Shown: positions 1-6,334, numbered from the stretch's first letter. The stretch: 6,334 nucleotides of DNA from Ruminococcaceae bacterium UBA1785 (GCA_002314555.1 DCGF01000021.1:1-6334); one strand, 5' to 3'. Translations and numbers: made by a program. The notes: generated from the sequence alone by a model not told the origin.

Positions 1-1646
1 CCACTAACTACGGCGTCAAATAGTTCGAGGAAGGTCTTAGGTTTAATCTTAGTTTCTCCGTAAACAGTGGCGATTTTATCAAGGATATCCATAAGGATGT
101 CCCAGACTCTGTCCTGTTCCTCTGCGAGGGCGGAGAAGTTATTATCGTTTAGGGCTTTAGCATACTCTTTAAGTTTATTTGGTATGTCTGTATCAATTAA
201 GAAATTATAGAGGGCAGTGGAAGCTTTAAGAGCTGTGGTGTCCTCTTTAAATTCTGATTCAAGCTTTAAAAGTGGCGTAATTAGGAGCTTTCTTTCGTCC
301 TCGAGTTTTAAGAAGGTTTCTTCTGCTTCCTGTTCCTCTTTTTCGTTTCTAGGTTCTTTGAGACCCAGAGGACTGTTCTCTTTAAGGAAACCTTTACGCC
401 AGGTGTCACCCTTAATATTCCAAACGAGGGCATAGTTTTCAAGGTTCGATACATTATTTATATCAAGAGGTGAGAGGCCTGTTTTTAAGTAGTTTAAGAT
501 GTTCTCAGTAGTGAAGCCGTTTACAAGGATTCGAAGAACGCTTCTAATGAGGGATATAACAGGTTGATTAGTTATAGGCTGACGGACATCTTCGAAAACT
601 GGGATGTCGTATCTGTTAAATGCAGCTATAAGTTCACGGTTATATTCATTCTCATCACGGACGATAATAGCGATGTCGCTAAGTCTTATGTCCTCAGTTC
701 TGAGAAGTTTCTTGATAGAGGCAGCGATGTAGTTACATTCAGCACGTTTATTATCTGCGGCGCAGAGGGTGATGTTCTCTGGGACACCGAGTTTAGGTGT
801 GGCTTCGGCTTCGAAGATATTCTCTTCGAGGAAGCGAAGATCATCATTTTTATAACGTAGCTGCGATGTTTTAAGGATTTCTTCTGCTTTCTCGATGCGG
901 TCGAGTTTAGTCTTAGTATGCTCGACAGCCTCAAAAATCATAGAAGTGTCAAGGTCTTTTGCTTTACAGTCGTAGCAAAGTGTTACATATGTGTTCTCTG
1001 ATTGGTTAATTATTACTTTAATAATTTCAAGTTCCTGGGCTGTAAATCCCTTAAATGCGTCGATTACGACTGTGTAACCAGAGAAGAAGTTATTTTCTAA
1101 AACGAGTTCTTTAAGCTCATCAAGAGCCGTGTTATCATTCGAGAACTGATTTCTAAGAAGGGAATCATATTTTCTATAAATCTTAGAGAGTTCTTTAACT
1201 TTTTCTTCGATCTTTAGATTCTCTGCAGCAGCATCAAGCATGTCAGGTGTTACCTGCTGCATGTAAAATTCTGTAGTTAAGAAGAGAAGCTGACGGGCGA
1301 GGGAGGTGCTGTTTATATGATGCTCATAGAATTTAAGCTCGCCGTCAAGTTCGTGAAGAGTTTTAAGCATGAGGATGAGCTTCGCTTTGTCGTCTGCGTA
1401 GGAGGTAGGTAAACCGCCTATAGCGCGGTTTACGTAGTCTACGAGACGTGAGAAGCTCAGCACTTCTATACGGTTAGCTATCTCTGGGCCGTGCTCCTCT
1501 AAGAGGGCACGCTCACAGGTATAGGAGTACTGCTCGGGAATAATGTAGAGAAGTTTAGTATTACCTTCCTTCGCTCTGTCACCAAGTATCTGCCTTACAT
1601 ATTCTGTTTTACCGGAGCCCGCACGGCCAAGGATTAAACTGAACAT
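1..1646 (-). CDS. addB: ATP-dependent helicase/nuclease subunit B (AddB), N-terminal half, cut by left window edge
   Basis: AddB pairs with AddA in the cytoplasm to unwind and resect double-strand DNA ends up to a Chi site for RecA-dependent repair. The minus frame is open without interruption for 548 codons and leaves the window at position 1. Visible: Walker A loop GRAGSGKT at residues 7-14; then IIPEQYSYTCERAL and EVLSFSRL, matching the usual AddB pattern VPEQ...ER.L followed by FSRL; a motif-II-like segment VVIDAFKGFTAQELEII in mid-protein; and DIAIIVRD followed by ITNQPVISLIRSVLRIL, resembling the HPL..FLRSAL region. AddB proteins are usually about 1,100-1,200 residues, so roughly half is present; the C-terminal nuclease domain and most Fe-S cysteines lie outside. 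I chose ATG 1646 over ATG 1652 because AAAGGA sits 7 nt before the first but only 1 nt before the second. addA is expected further left. Family call is firm; no frameshift seen. Confidence 0.93.
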   Translation of the reverse strand, partial: MFSLILGRAGSGKTEYVRQILGDRAKEGNTKLLYIIPEQYSYTCERALLEEHGPEIANRIEVLSFSRLVDYVNRAIGGLPTSYADDKAKLILMLKTLHELDGELKFYEHHINSTSLARQLLFLTTEFYMQQVTPDMLDAAAENLKIEEKVKELSKIYRKYDSLLRNQFSNDNTALDELKELVLENNFFSGYTVVIDAFKGFTAQELEIIKVIINQSENTYVTLCYDCKAKDLDTSMIFEAVEHTKTKLDRIEKAEEILKTSQLRYKNDDLRFLEENIFEAEATPKLGVPENITLCAADNKRAECNYIAASIKKLLRTEDIRLSDIAIIVRDENEYNRELIAAFNRYDIPVFEDVRQPITNQPVISLIRSVLRILVNGFTTENILNYLKTGLSPLDINNVSNLENYALVWNIKGDTWRKGFLKENSPLGLKEPRNEKEEQEAEETFLKLEDERKLLITPLLKLESEFKEDTTALKASTALYNFLIDTDIPNKLKEYAKALNDNNFSALAEEQDRVWDILMDILDKIATVYGETKIKPKTFLELFDAVVS

Positions 1647-1653
1647 ATTCATT

Positions 1654-1659
1654 TCCTTT
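1654..1659 (-). promoter_or_regulatory. Ribosome binding site of addB, decides the start
   Basis: Read on the minus strand this is AAAGGA, 7 nt before ATG 1646. A second in-frame ATG at 1652 lies only 1 nt from it, too close for initiation, so the protein most likely begins MFSLILGRAGSGKT rather than MNMFSL. Confidence 0.7.
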
Positions 1660-1676
1660 GCTTATAATATGTAGGT

Positions 1677-1685
1677 ATTTTACCA
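1677..1685 (-). promoter_or_regulatory. Probable addB promoter, extended -10 element
   Basis: On the minus strand the sequence reads TGGTAAAAT, that is a TGn extension followed by a -10 hexamer TAAAAT (1682 down to 1677). The matching -35 position, TCGCAA at 1705-1700, is poor, which is tolerable for an extended -10 promoter. It would start transcription near 1670, leaving a leader of about 25 nt that contains the AAAGGA site. Inferred from motif and position only. Confidence 0.45.
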
Positions 1686-1740
1686 CATCTTAAAAACTTT
1701 TGCGAGGCATTAATGGGACATGGGGGAGGAAAAATTTTTG

Positions 1741-1754
1741 AATTGTATACAATT
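1741..1754. promoter_or_regulatory. GntR-like operator, copy 1 (perfect palindrome AATTGTATACAATT)
   Basis: A perfect 14-bp inverted repeat. Its core TTGTATACAA is the core of the Bacillus subtilis GntR gluconate operator and typical of the GntR/FadR regulator class (recalled family knowledge). It lies upstream of the likely murC -10 at 1783-1788 and about 70 bp upstream of the likely addB start of transcription. A near-copy occurs at 1831-1844. The regulator itself is not encoded in the window, and the family assignment is an inference from the motif. Confidence 0.6.
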
Positions 1755-1782
1755 TGTCGTATCTTTTGGCTTTGGTATGGTG

Positions 1783-1788
1783 TATACT
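1783..1788 (+). promoter_or_regulatory. Probable murC operon promoter, -10 element TATACT
   Basis: TATACT matches the sigma-A -10 consensus at five of six positions. No good -35 is found at 16-18 bp (TATCTT at 1760-1765 is weak), so an activator or a different start is possible. It would give transcription from about 1795 and a leader of about 70 nt, with operator copy 2 inside the leader and copy 1 just upstream. It overlaps another TGTATAC heptamer at 1781-1787. Confidence 0.4.
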
Positions 1789-1830
1789 CAATAACGTTTT
1801 ATAAAGGTATTATTATTTATGGAACAAATA

Positions 1831-1844
1831 AATTGTGTACAATT
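1831..1844. promoter_or_regulatory. GntR-like operator, copy 2 (AATTGTGTACAATT)
   Basis: Same palindrome as at 1741-1754 with one central mismatch, ending 9 nt before the murC Shine-Dalgarno site. If the promoter at 1783-1788 is used, this site lies in the transcribed leader, where a bound protein could block elongation or form a loop with copy 1. The role is inferred from position. Confidence 0.55.
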
Positions 1845-1853
1845 TGTCTATTT

Positions 1854-1858
1854 GGAGG
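1854..1858 (+). promoter_or_regulatory. Ribosome binding site of murC, decides the start
   Basis: GGAGG, 6 nt before ATG 1865. The frame is also open from an in-frame GTG at 1835, but that codon lies inside the palindromic operator and would place GGAGG within the coding sequence, so ATG 1865 is preferred. Confidence 0.85.
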
Positions 1859-1864
1859 CAAAAC

Positions 1865-3262
1865 ATGGATATAGATAGCTTGCTAAAAAGCATAAAGAAA
1901 ATACATTTCATCGGAATCGGTGGCTCGGGCATGTGTCCTTTGGCTGAGATTTTGATTGCTAATGGATATACTTTGACGGGTTCTGATAATAATCCGGGGG
2001 ATAACATAAATAAGCTTAGGGACTTAGGTGCATCTATTTCTATGGAGCAGGTTCCAGAGAATTTAGTTAAGTTTGCACCGGAGCTCATCGTTTACACAAA
2101 CGCTATTCTTCCAGGTAACCCAGAACTTGCTGCTGCTATGAGTGGGGATGTACCTTGTGTGGAGAGAGCTATTTTGTTTGGTGCTATCTCTAGACTCTTT
2201 AGTAACTGCATCGGCGTATGCGGTACACATGGTAAAACATCTACTACTTCTCTTTTGTCACAGCTCTTCTTAGAGAACGGACTTGATCCAACTCTTGTTA
2301 TCGGTGGCAGACTTCCTTTGATTGACAGCCACGGTAGATCAGGTAAATCGGAAACTATGATCTGTGAGGCATGTGAGTTTAAAGATACATTCCTTGAGCT
2401 CTCACCTGACACATCTATTATTTTAAATATTGATAACGACCACATGGAGTACTTCGGTACTATCGAAAACAGTATTCGCTCATTCACTAAGTTTGCGGAC
2501 ATGACGACTAACTTGATTGTTTACAACGGTGACGACAAAAATACATGCACCGCTATAAAGAACATGACGACTACTGGTAAGAAACTTATCACTTTCGGTT
2601 TCTCAGATATTAACGACTACAGTCCAGCGAACATCACTTATAACAGGGGAGCATATCCTGAGTTTGATGTTATTTATAAGGGCGAAAATATTGGCCACGT
2701 GGCTTTAGGTTTCCCAGGTAAGCATTCAGTAATTAACTCTCTGTCTGCTATAGCAGTCGCTTTGGAGAACGGCCTCACTATGGAACAGATCTCTAAGACT
2801 ATCGGAAACTTTAAAGGTGCAGGTAGACGTTATGAAGTTCTCGGTGAGATTAACGGCATCACTATCGCTGATGACTACGCACATCACCCAACAGAACTTA
2901 AAGCTACTTTAAACACCGTAATGAGCATGGGCTTTAATAATGTTTGGGCTGTATTCCAGCCATTCACTTATTCTAGAACTAAAACACATATGAAAGCATT
3001 CGCAGAGGCTCTAGCTATTCCTACACACTGCGTAATGACTGAGATTATGGGTTCACGTGAGATAAATACAGAGGGCATCTACACTTCTCAGTTGGCTTCA
3101 TTAATTCCAGGCAGCGTCTGGTATGAGACACAGAAGGAAGTTGCTGACTACGTAATGTCCAAAGCCGAACCAGGCGATCTTATCATCACCCTTGGCTGTG
3201 GAGATATTTATAAAGCTGCACAGTACATGGTGAAGACTTTGGGGGAGAGATTTAATGGCTAA
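1865..3262 (+). CDS. murC: UDP-N-acetylmuramate--L-alanine ligase (MurC)
   Basis: Cytoplasmic Mur ligase that joins L-alanine to UDP-MurNAc with ATP, the first step in building the peptidoglycan stem peptide. The 465-residue protein is full length for the family. In order: N-terminal Rossmann-like UDP-binding domain with HFIGIGGSGMCPLAE (14-28) and TGSD (38-41); ATP loop GTHGKTSTT (120-128); central-domain segment EACEF (168-172) followed by NIDNDHMEYFG around 188-198, which carries the Mg/substrate region; and DDYAHHP (336-342), the MurC hallmark that opens the C-terminal domain. The start is ATG 1865, with GGAGG 6 nt upstream. The gene leads a tight four-gene run, and its stop overlaps the next gene by 8 nt. 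No other division or cell-wall cluster gene (murG, ftsQ, ftsZ) is beside it here. It is unlikely to be the recycling ligase Mpl, given the clostridial MurC-like motifs, length and biosynthetic context. Confidence 0.95.
   Translation: MDIDSLLKSIKKIHFIGIGGSGMCPLAEILIANGYTLTGSDNNPGDNINKLRDLGASISMEQVPENLVKFAPELIVYTNAILPGNPELAAAMSGDVPCVERAILFGAISRLFSNCIGVCGTHGKTSTTSLLSQLFLENGLDPTLVIGGRLPLIDSHGRSGKSETMICEACEFKDTFLELSPDTSIILNIDNDHMEYFGTIENSIRSFTKFADMTTNLIVYNGDDKNTCTAIKNMTTTGKKLITFGFSDINDYSPANITYNRGAYPEFDVIYKGENIGHVALGFPGKHSVINSLSAIAVALENGLTMEQISKTIGNFKGAGRRYEVLGEINGITIADDYAHHPTELKATLNTVMSMGFNNVWAVFQPFTYSRTKTHMKAFAEALAIPTHCVMTEIMGSREINTEGIYTSQLASLIPGSVWYETQKEVADYVMSKAEPGDLIITLGCGDIYKAAQYMVKTLGERFNG
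3241..3247 (+). promoter_or_regulatory. Ribosome binding site of the L,D-transpeptidase gene inside the murC 3' end
   Basis: GGGGGAG, 7 nt before ATG 3255, lying entirely within the last codons of murC. Ribosomes finishing murC would cover this site and the overlapping start, which points to translational coupling. Confidence 0.75.
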
Positions 3263-4049
3263 GTACACGAAGAACACTAACAGTAATAAGTACAAAAGTA
3301 AGCGTCAGGAAATGATGCGCAGAAGACGTATTACTACTATAGTAGTGCTTGTCGTTTTCGTTTTACTTTTGGCGCTCATCATTAAGGGCTGTACTTCTTC
3401 CGCAGCTAAGAAGAAGGCAGCTGCAGAGGCTTCATCTAAAGCCGCCGCAGCTACTACAACAGCTGCTCCAGAAGAGACCGAGCCCGTAACCTATGAGCGC
3501 GACATAGCATTCGACACAGACGCTACATATGCAGCAAAGCATAAATACTGCGTAGGTGTAAACAGACAGGAGAACGTAGTAACTGTCTACGAAAAGGACT
3601 CAGACGGATACTACACCGTAGCAGTAAAAGCATTCGCTTGCTCATGTGGTAAAGAGGGAAGTGAAACTCCTCTCGGCACCTATACCACAGCAGATAAATA
3701 TGAATGGCTTAAGATGGTTGACGGTACATACGCACAGTACACCCTTCGTATCACTGACCAAATCTGGTTCCATTCAGTACCTTATACCGCAAAGGATAAA
3801 AGTACTCTTGAGAGCGAAGAATTTAATAAACTTGGTACGGCCGCATCACTTGGCTGCGTAAGACTCTCAGCCGCTGATGCGAAATGGATATACGACAACA
3901 TCGAGTGGAAATCTATGGTATTCATTTATGACAGTGATACTCCTAGCCCACTTGGAAAACCGGAGACGGTTAAAATCGACTTAAATAATAAGAACAAAGG
4001 TTGGGACCCAACTGATCCTGACAAATCAAATCCTTGGACAAAGAAATAA
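3255..4049 (+). CDS. Membrane-anchored L,D-transpeptidase (YkuD domain)
   Basis: YkuD-family enzymes act outside the membrane, cutting a tetrapeptide stem and forming 3-3 crosslinks or attaching proteins to peptidoglycan through a catalytic cysteine. The 264-residue product has a basic N-terminus (RRRR at 22-25), one hydrophobic segment (about 26-43), an Ala/Thr/Glu/Lys-rich spacer (about 47-77), and the YkuD domain from about 96 to 226. Domain signs are GVNRQENVVTVYE, ETPLGTYTT (137-145), IWFHS with H173, and ASLGCVRLS with the probable nucleophile C201. Most relatives have SHGC here; this protein has SLGC, with Leu199 replacing the His. IKGC (43-46) is a poor lipobox, so the hydrophobic segment is more likely a signal anchor. 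The C-terminus (about 228-264) is polar and rich in Asp, Pro, Lys and Asn. Its start overlaps the end of murC by 8 nt. Family firm; exact crosslinking substrate unknown. Confidence 0.88.
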   Translation: MAKYTKNTNSNKYKSKRQEMMRRRRITTIVVLVVFVLLLALIIKGCTSSAAKKKAAAEASSKAAAATTTAAPEETEPVTYERDIAFDTDATYAAKHKYCVGVNRQENVVTVYEKDSDGYYTVAVKAFACSCGKEGSETPLGTYTTADKYEWLKMVDGTYAQYTLRITDQIWFHSVPYTAKDKSTLESEEFNKLGTAASLGCVRLSAADAKWIYDNIEWKSMVFIYDSDTPSPLGKPETVKIDLNNKNKGWDPTDPDKSNPWTKK

Positions 4050-4054
4050 AGGAG
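4048..4054 (+). promoter_or_regulatory. Ribosome binding site of the acyl-CoA synthetase gene, decides the start
   Basis: AAAGGAG, 6 nt before ATG 4061 and overlapping the stop codon of the preceding gene. The frame is open from a TTG at 4034, but that start would lack a suitably spaced site and would overlap the upstream gene, so ATG 4061 is preferred. Confidence 0.8.
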
Positions 4055-4060
4055 AAACTT

Positions 4061-5815
4061 ATGAATACTAATAAAGCACTTTACGAAGTTCCACAGGTTA
4101 AGAATTTTAAGGAACTTATTGATAATTCGGTTAATCTTTATCCTTTAGAACCTGCATTTAAGCTTCGCGACGAAAATGGGGAAATATTCGACGTGACTTA
4201 TACAGCGTTTAAAGATGACATCTATGCACTCGGCACAGCTATCACAGATATGGGCTGGCTCGGCAAGCAGACAGCTATTATGGGTCAGAACTCATATAAC
4301 TGGGTTACAACTTACCTCGCAGTTCAAATCGGTGGTGGCGCTGTAGTTCCTATCGATAAAGAACTCTACTTTGATGATATTAATAACATCCTCACAGTAT
4401 CTGAGACAGATATCTTCTTCCTTGATAAGAAGTCATACGGAAAAATCGAAAATCACCTTGATGACCTCACACGTGATATCACTTTCATCATTCTTGATGC
4501 AGAGAAAGATGAAACTGAGAACATGATTTTCTCTGACCTTCTTGAAAAAGGTAAGAACCTTGTTAAAGACGGCTCAGCAGCACTTGATACTTATTCAGCT
4601 GTTGATCCAGATCCTAACGTAATGAGCGTTCTCTCATTCACATCAGGTACATCAGGTCTTACAAAGGGTGTTATGCTCTCACAGGGTAATATCGTTTTCG
4701 CAGTTATGAGTAACTGCTCTGTAGCTAAGTGTGGCCCTGGCGACCAATACCTCTCTGTTTGCCCATGTCACCACACTATGGAGATGACTGAGGGTATCCT
4801 CATTCCTCTCTACTGCGGTTGCTGTATCGCATTTAACGACAGCCTTCTTCACCTCATGAAGAACTTCCAGGACTTCAAGCCAACTATCTTTGTCTGCGTT
4901 CCTCTTATGATGGAGAAATTCTGGTTTAGAATTATGGCTGCTGTTTCTGAGAAGAAGGGCGGTAAACTCAAACTCACATTTGGTAAGCTTATCGCAGAAG
5001 CTACAAACGTTGTCGGCATTAACATGAACGACAAAATCTTCGAAGAGATTACAAAGAACTTCGGCGGACGTCTTCGTCTCTTCGTTGTTGGTGGTGCAGC
5101 AGTACCTCCACAGCCAGTTAAGGACTTTAAGACATTCGGTATCGACTCATACATCGGTTACGGCATGACTGAGTGTGCTCCACTTATCGCTTGTAACCAC
5201 GACGCACTCTTTACAACAGACTCTGTTGGTAAGCCAATTCCAGGTGTTGATGTTACAATCATCAACGCTAACGAAGAAGGTATCGGCGAAGTTTGTGTTA
5301 AGGGTCCAAACGTAATGCTCGGTTATTATAAAGATGAAGCTTTAACAGCTGAGACTATCGACGCTGACGGATACATCCACACAGGCGACATCGGTTCTTT
5401 AGACGAAGATGGTATCCTTCGCCTCAACGGACGTATTAAGAACGTAATCGTTACTAAAAACGGTAAGAACATCTACCCAGAGGAGCTCGAGTTCCATCTA
5501 AACAGTAACCCACTCGTAGCTGAGTCTATGGTAGTAGGCTTTGAAGATATCGAACTTGAAGATACTATCGTTGAAGCTAAGATCTTCCCAGACTTCGAAG
5601 CTATTAAGAAGAAAGCTGCTGAAAAGGGTAAAGAGGTTCCAACAGGAAACGACCTCGAAAAACTCTTCGACGACATTGTTAAGGAACTTAATAAGAAACT
5701 CCCTAACTATAAGAACATTAAGAAAGTTACTCTTCGTGAAAACGAATTTATTAAAACTACAACCATGAAAATTAAGCGTTACGCTAACATGGATGACGAA
5801 GCTAAGGAATCATAA
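4061..5815 (+). CDS. AMP-forming acyl-CoA synthetase, long-chain fatty-acid--CoA ligase type
   Basis: Adenylate-forming enzyme that activates a carboxylic acid with ATP and transfers it to CoA; the sequence most resembles the FAA1/FadD15-type long-chain group. The product is 584 residues, complete. Motifs: P-loop-like TSGTSGLTKGVM (194-205); HH at 237-238 in CPCHHTMEMTEG, followed by PTIFVCVPLMMEKF, typical of the long-chain group; GYGMTE (366-371) for adenylate binding; TGD (441-443) with the ATP-ribose aspartate D443; GRIKNVIVTKNGKNIYPEELE with the hinge arginine R458; and a C-terminal TTTMKIKR where K570 is the likely adenylation lysine. No signal peptide or membrane segment, so cytoplasmic or peripheral. 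No fused acyl-carrier domain is present. It lies 11 nt after the transpeptidase gene and overlaps the next start by 1 nt. The acyl substrate cannot be told from sequence; activation of another acid, or delivery to an acyl carrier protein, is possible. Confidence 0.88.
   Translation: MNTNKALYEVPQVKNFKELIDNSVNLYPLEPAFKLRDENGEIFDVTYTAFKDDIYALGTAITDMGWLGKQTAIMGQNSYNWVTTYLAVQIGGGAVVPIDKELYFDDINNILTVSETDIFFLDKKSYGKIENHLDDLTRDITFIILDAEKDETENMIFSDLLEKGKNLVKDGSAALDTYSAVDPDPNVMSVLSFTSGTSGLTKGVMLSQGNIVFAVMSNCSVAKCGPGDQYLSVCPCHHTMEMTEGILIPLYCGCCIAFNDSLLHLMKNFQDFKPTIFVCVPLMMEKFWFRIMAAVSEKKGGKLKLTFGKLIAEATNVVGINMNDKIFEEITKNFGGRLRLFVVGGAAVPPQPVKDFKTFGIDSYIGYGMTECAPLIACNHDALFTTDSVGKPIPGVDVTIINANEEGIGEVCVKGPNVMLGYYKDEALTAETIDADGYIHTGDIGSLDEDGILRLNGRIKNVIVTKNGKNIYPEELEFHLNSNPLVAESMVVGFEDIELEDTIVEAKIFPDFEAIKKKAAEKGKEVPTGNDLEKLFDDIVKELNKKLPNYKNIKKVTLRENEFIKTTTMKIKRYANMDDEAKES
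5804..5808 (+). promoter_or_regulatory. Ribosome binding site of the lipoprotein gene
   Basis: AAGGA, 6 nt before ATG 5815, inside the last codons of the synthetase gene. The stop and start share one base in TAATG, the classic layout for termination-reinitiation coupling. Confidence 0.7.
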
Positions 5816-6334
5816 TGAAAAGATTTATATCTCTTTTACTCGTCTTAGTCCTGCTCTTCTCGCTCGTGGGATGTAGTTCCCACTTCACTGAGGAGGGACT
5901 AAAAGTTGTGGCGGCCACAGGCATGGGCGCCGGATTCCACACCGCAGTCCCTGAGGACTACAGCACAGCCATGAAATCCGGCCTCTACGAACTTCTTCTC
6001 GACGAGAAGAGCTGTTCAGTCGCTGCAAAAGACACAACAGGAAAAATATGGTACGCTCTTCCAACCGCAGAGAACACCGTAGGTTCTATGCTTAACCTCG
6101 AAGTTACTGACGGCAGTAAGTGGTACAAACTTAACTCTCAGGATAACTCTGTTGCCCTGGGTAAGGCTAAGTGCGTAACTTCGGAAGATTCTATCCAGAT
6201 TAATTACACATTCTGTGATAAAGCCTCAGATCCATCCTTCTCTATCCCAGTATCTCTAACTTTAAAACTTGTAGACGGTGTTTTTGTAGCATCCGTTAAC
6301 ACAGGGGAGATTGGAATAGATAATGGCTGGACCA
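5815..6334 (+). CDS. Putative lipoprotein, possibly DUF5696 family, cut by right window edge
   Basis: The frame opens at ATG 5815 and runs to the window end (173 codons), so only the N-terminal part is seen. Residues 1-20 form a lipoprotein signal: MKR, a hydrophobic stretch, and lipobox LVGC with C20 as the predicted lipidated cysteine, so the protein should sit on the outer face of the membrane. After it comes a beta-rich region: LYELLLDEKSCSVAAKD, then TGKIWYALP, a NSVALGKAKCV segment, then IQINYTF and VSLTLKLVDGVFVASV. This order (element like YELYVD..T..AVKDK.TGKVWYSNP, then a strand like I.Y.F, then IPV.L.L.DG.FV.SV) recalls the N-terminus of DUF5696 proteins, which are large, poorly characterised extracytoplasmic proteins of Bacillota. 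I recognise this by pattern only and cannot confirm it. Its function is unknown. It follows the synthetase with a 1-nt overlap and is probably co-transcribed with it. Confidence 0.82.
   Translation, partial: MKRFISLLLVLVLLFSLVGCSSHFTEEGLKVVAATGMGAGFHTAVPEDYSTAMKSGLYELLLDEKSCSVAAKDTTGKIWYALPTAENTVGSMLNLEVTDGSKWYKLNSQDNSVALGKAKCVTSEDSIQINYTFCDKASDPSFSIPVSLTLKLVDGVFVASVNTGEIGIDNGWT

Larger units (their letters stand above)
1741..1848 (+). repeat. Direct repeat pair, 18 bp, 17 of 18 identical, start-to-start distance 90 bp
   Basis: Positions 1741-1758 read AATTGTATACAATTTGTC and positions 1831-1848 read AATTGTGTACAATTTGTC. Each unit is the 14-bp palindrome plus the same four bases TGTC on its right side, so the copies are in the same orientation. 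The shared tail suggests either a duplication or a recognition site larger than the palindrome. The single mismatch (A to G) falls in the centre of copy 2. Confidence 0.75.

Noticed and set aside
217..934. Short open frames on both strands within the addB region
   Set aside because: They lie inside the long continuous addB frame, carry no recognisable domain, and the minus-strand AddB protein explains the region.
1730..1739. AAAAATTTTT as a terminator or bend element between the divergent genes
   Set aside because: There is no GC-rich stem next to it, so it is not an intrinsic terminator. The two genes diverge, so none is expected. It may be a bendable AT tract, but nothing further supports a role.
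1835..1864. Upstream GTG start giving murC ten extra N-terminal residues
   Set aside because: The GTG lies inside the palindromic operator, and the strong GGAGG at 1854-1858 would become coding. ATG 1865 has ideal spacing and gives the family's usual N-terminus.
2092..2502. Minus-strand open frame of 136 codons inside murC
   Set aside because: It is antisense to well-conserved MurC motifs including the ATP loop. The translation is serine-rich and featureless, as expected from the complement of a coding region.
3402..3490. Ala/Thr/Lys-rich low-complexity stretch as a DNA repeat or foreign insertion
   Set aside because: The codons vary and no regular nucleotide unit repeats. It is the flexible spacer expected between a membrane anchor and an extracellular YkuD domain.
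4034..4060. TTG start adding nine residues to the acyl-CoA synthetase
   Set aside because: It overlaps the end of the transpeptidase gene, has no suitably spaced ribosome site, and the added residues simply read through the AAAGGAG site of ATG 4061.

Overview
The window looks like chromosomal DNA from a low-to-moderate GC member of the Clostridia (Bacillota), most likely Lachnospiraceae or a relative. The evidence is the AddB-type (not RecB/RecC) exonuclease subunit, strong purine-rich Shine-Dalgarno sites before every gene, a membrane-anchored YkuD transpeptidase, a clostridial-style long-chain acyl-CoA synthetase and a lipoprotein resembling the DUF5696 family. The assignment comes from protein character only, since no rRNA or other marker is present. 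I see no mobile element, CRISPR array, tRNA or rRNA.

Layout: positions 1-1646 (minus strand) hold the N-terminal half of addB, which runs off the left edge. Positions 1647-1864 are a divergent intergenic region with a likely addB promoter, a likely murC promoter, and two copies of a TTGTATACAA-type palindrome exactly 90 bp apart. From 1865 to the right edge four plus-strand genes lie head to tail: murC (1865-3262), an L,D-transpeptidase (3255-4049), an AMP-forming acyl-CoA synthetase (4061-5815) and a truncated lipoprotein gene (5815-6334). The junctions are an 8-nt overlap, an 11-nt gap and a 1-nt overlap, with no terminator between genes, so they are very probably one translationally coupled operon.

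Working together: MurC adds L-alanine to UDP-MurNAc in the cytoplasm, and the transpeptidase is placed to crosslink or modify peptidoglycan outside the membrane. The acyl-CoA synthetase activates a fatty or other carboxylic acid, perhaps for membrane lipids, and the lipoprotein is attached to the outer face of the membrane. The theme is therefore the cell envelope. AddB belongs to a separate function, double-strand break processing with AddA, and shares only the intergenic control region.

The most notable non-coding signal is the pair of GntR-like operators, for which no regulator gene is visible. I did not find a clearly new biological system. The operator pair, the variant active-site motif of the transpeptidase (SLGC instead of SHGC) and the gene grouping are the points worth checking.
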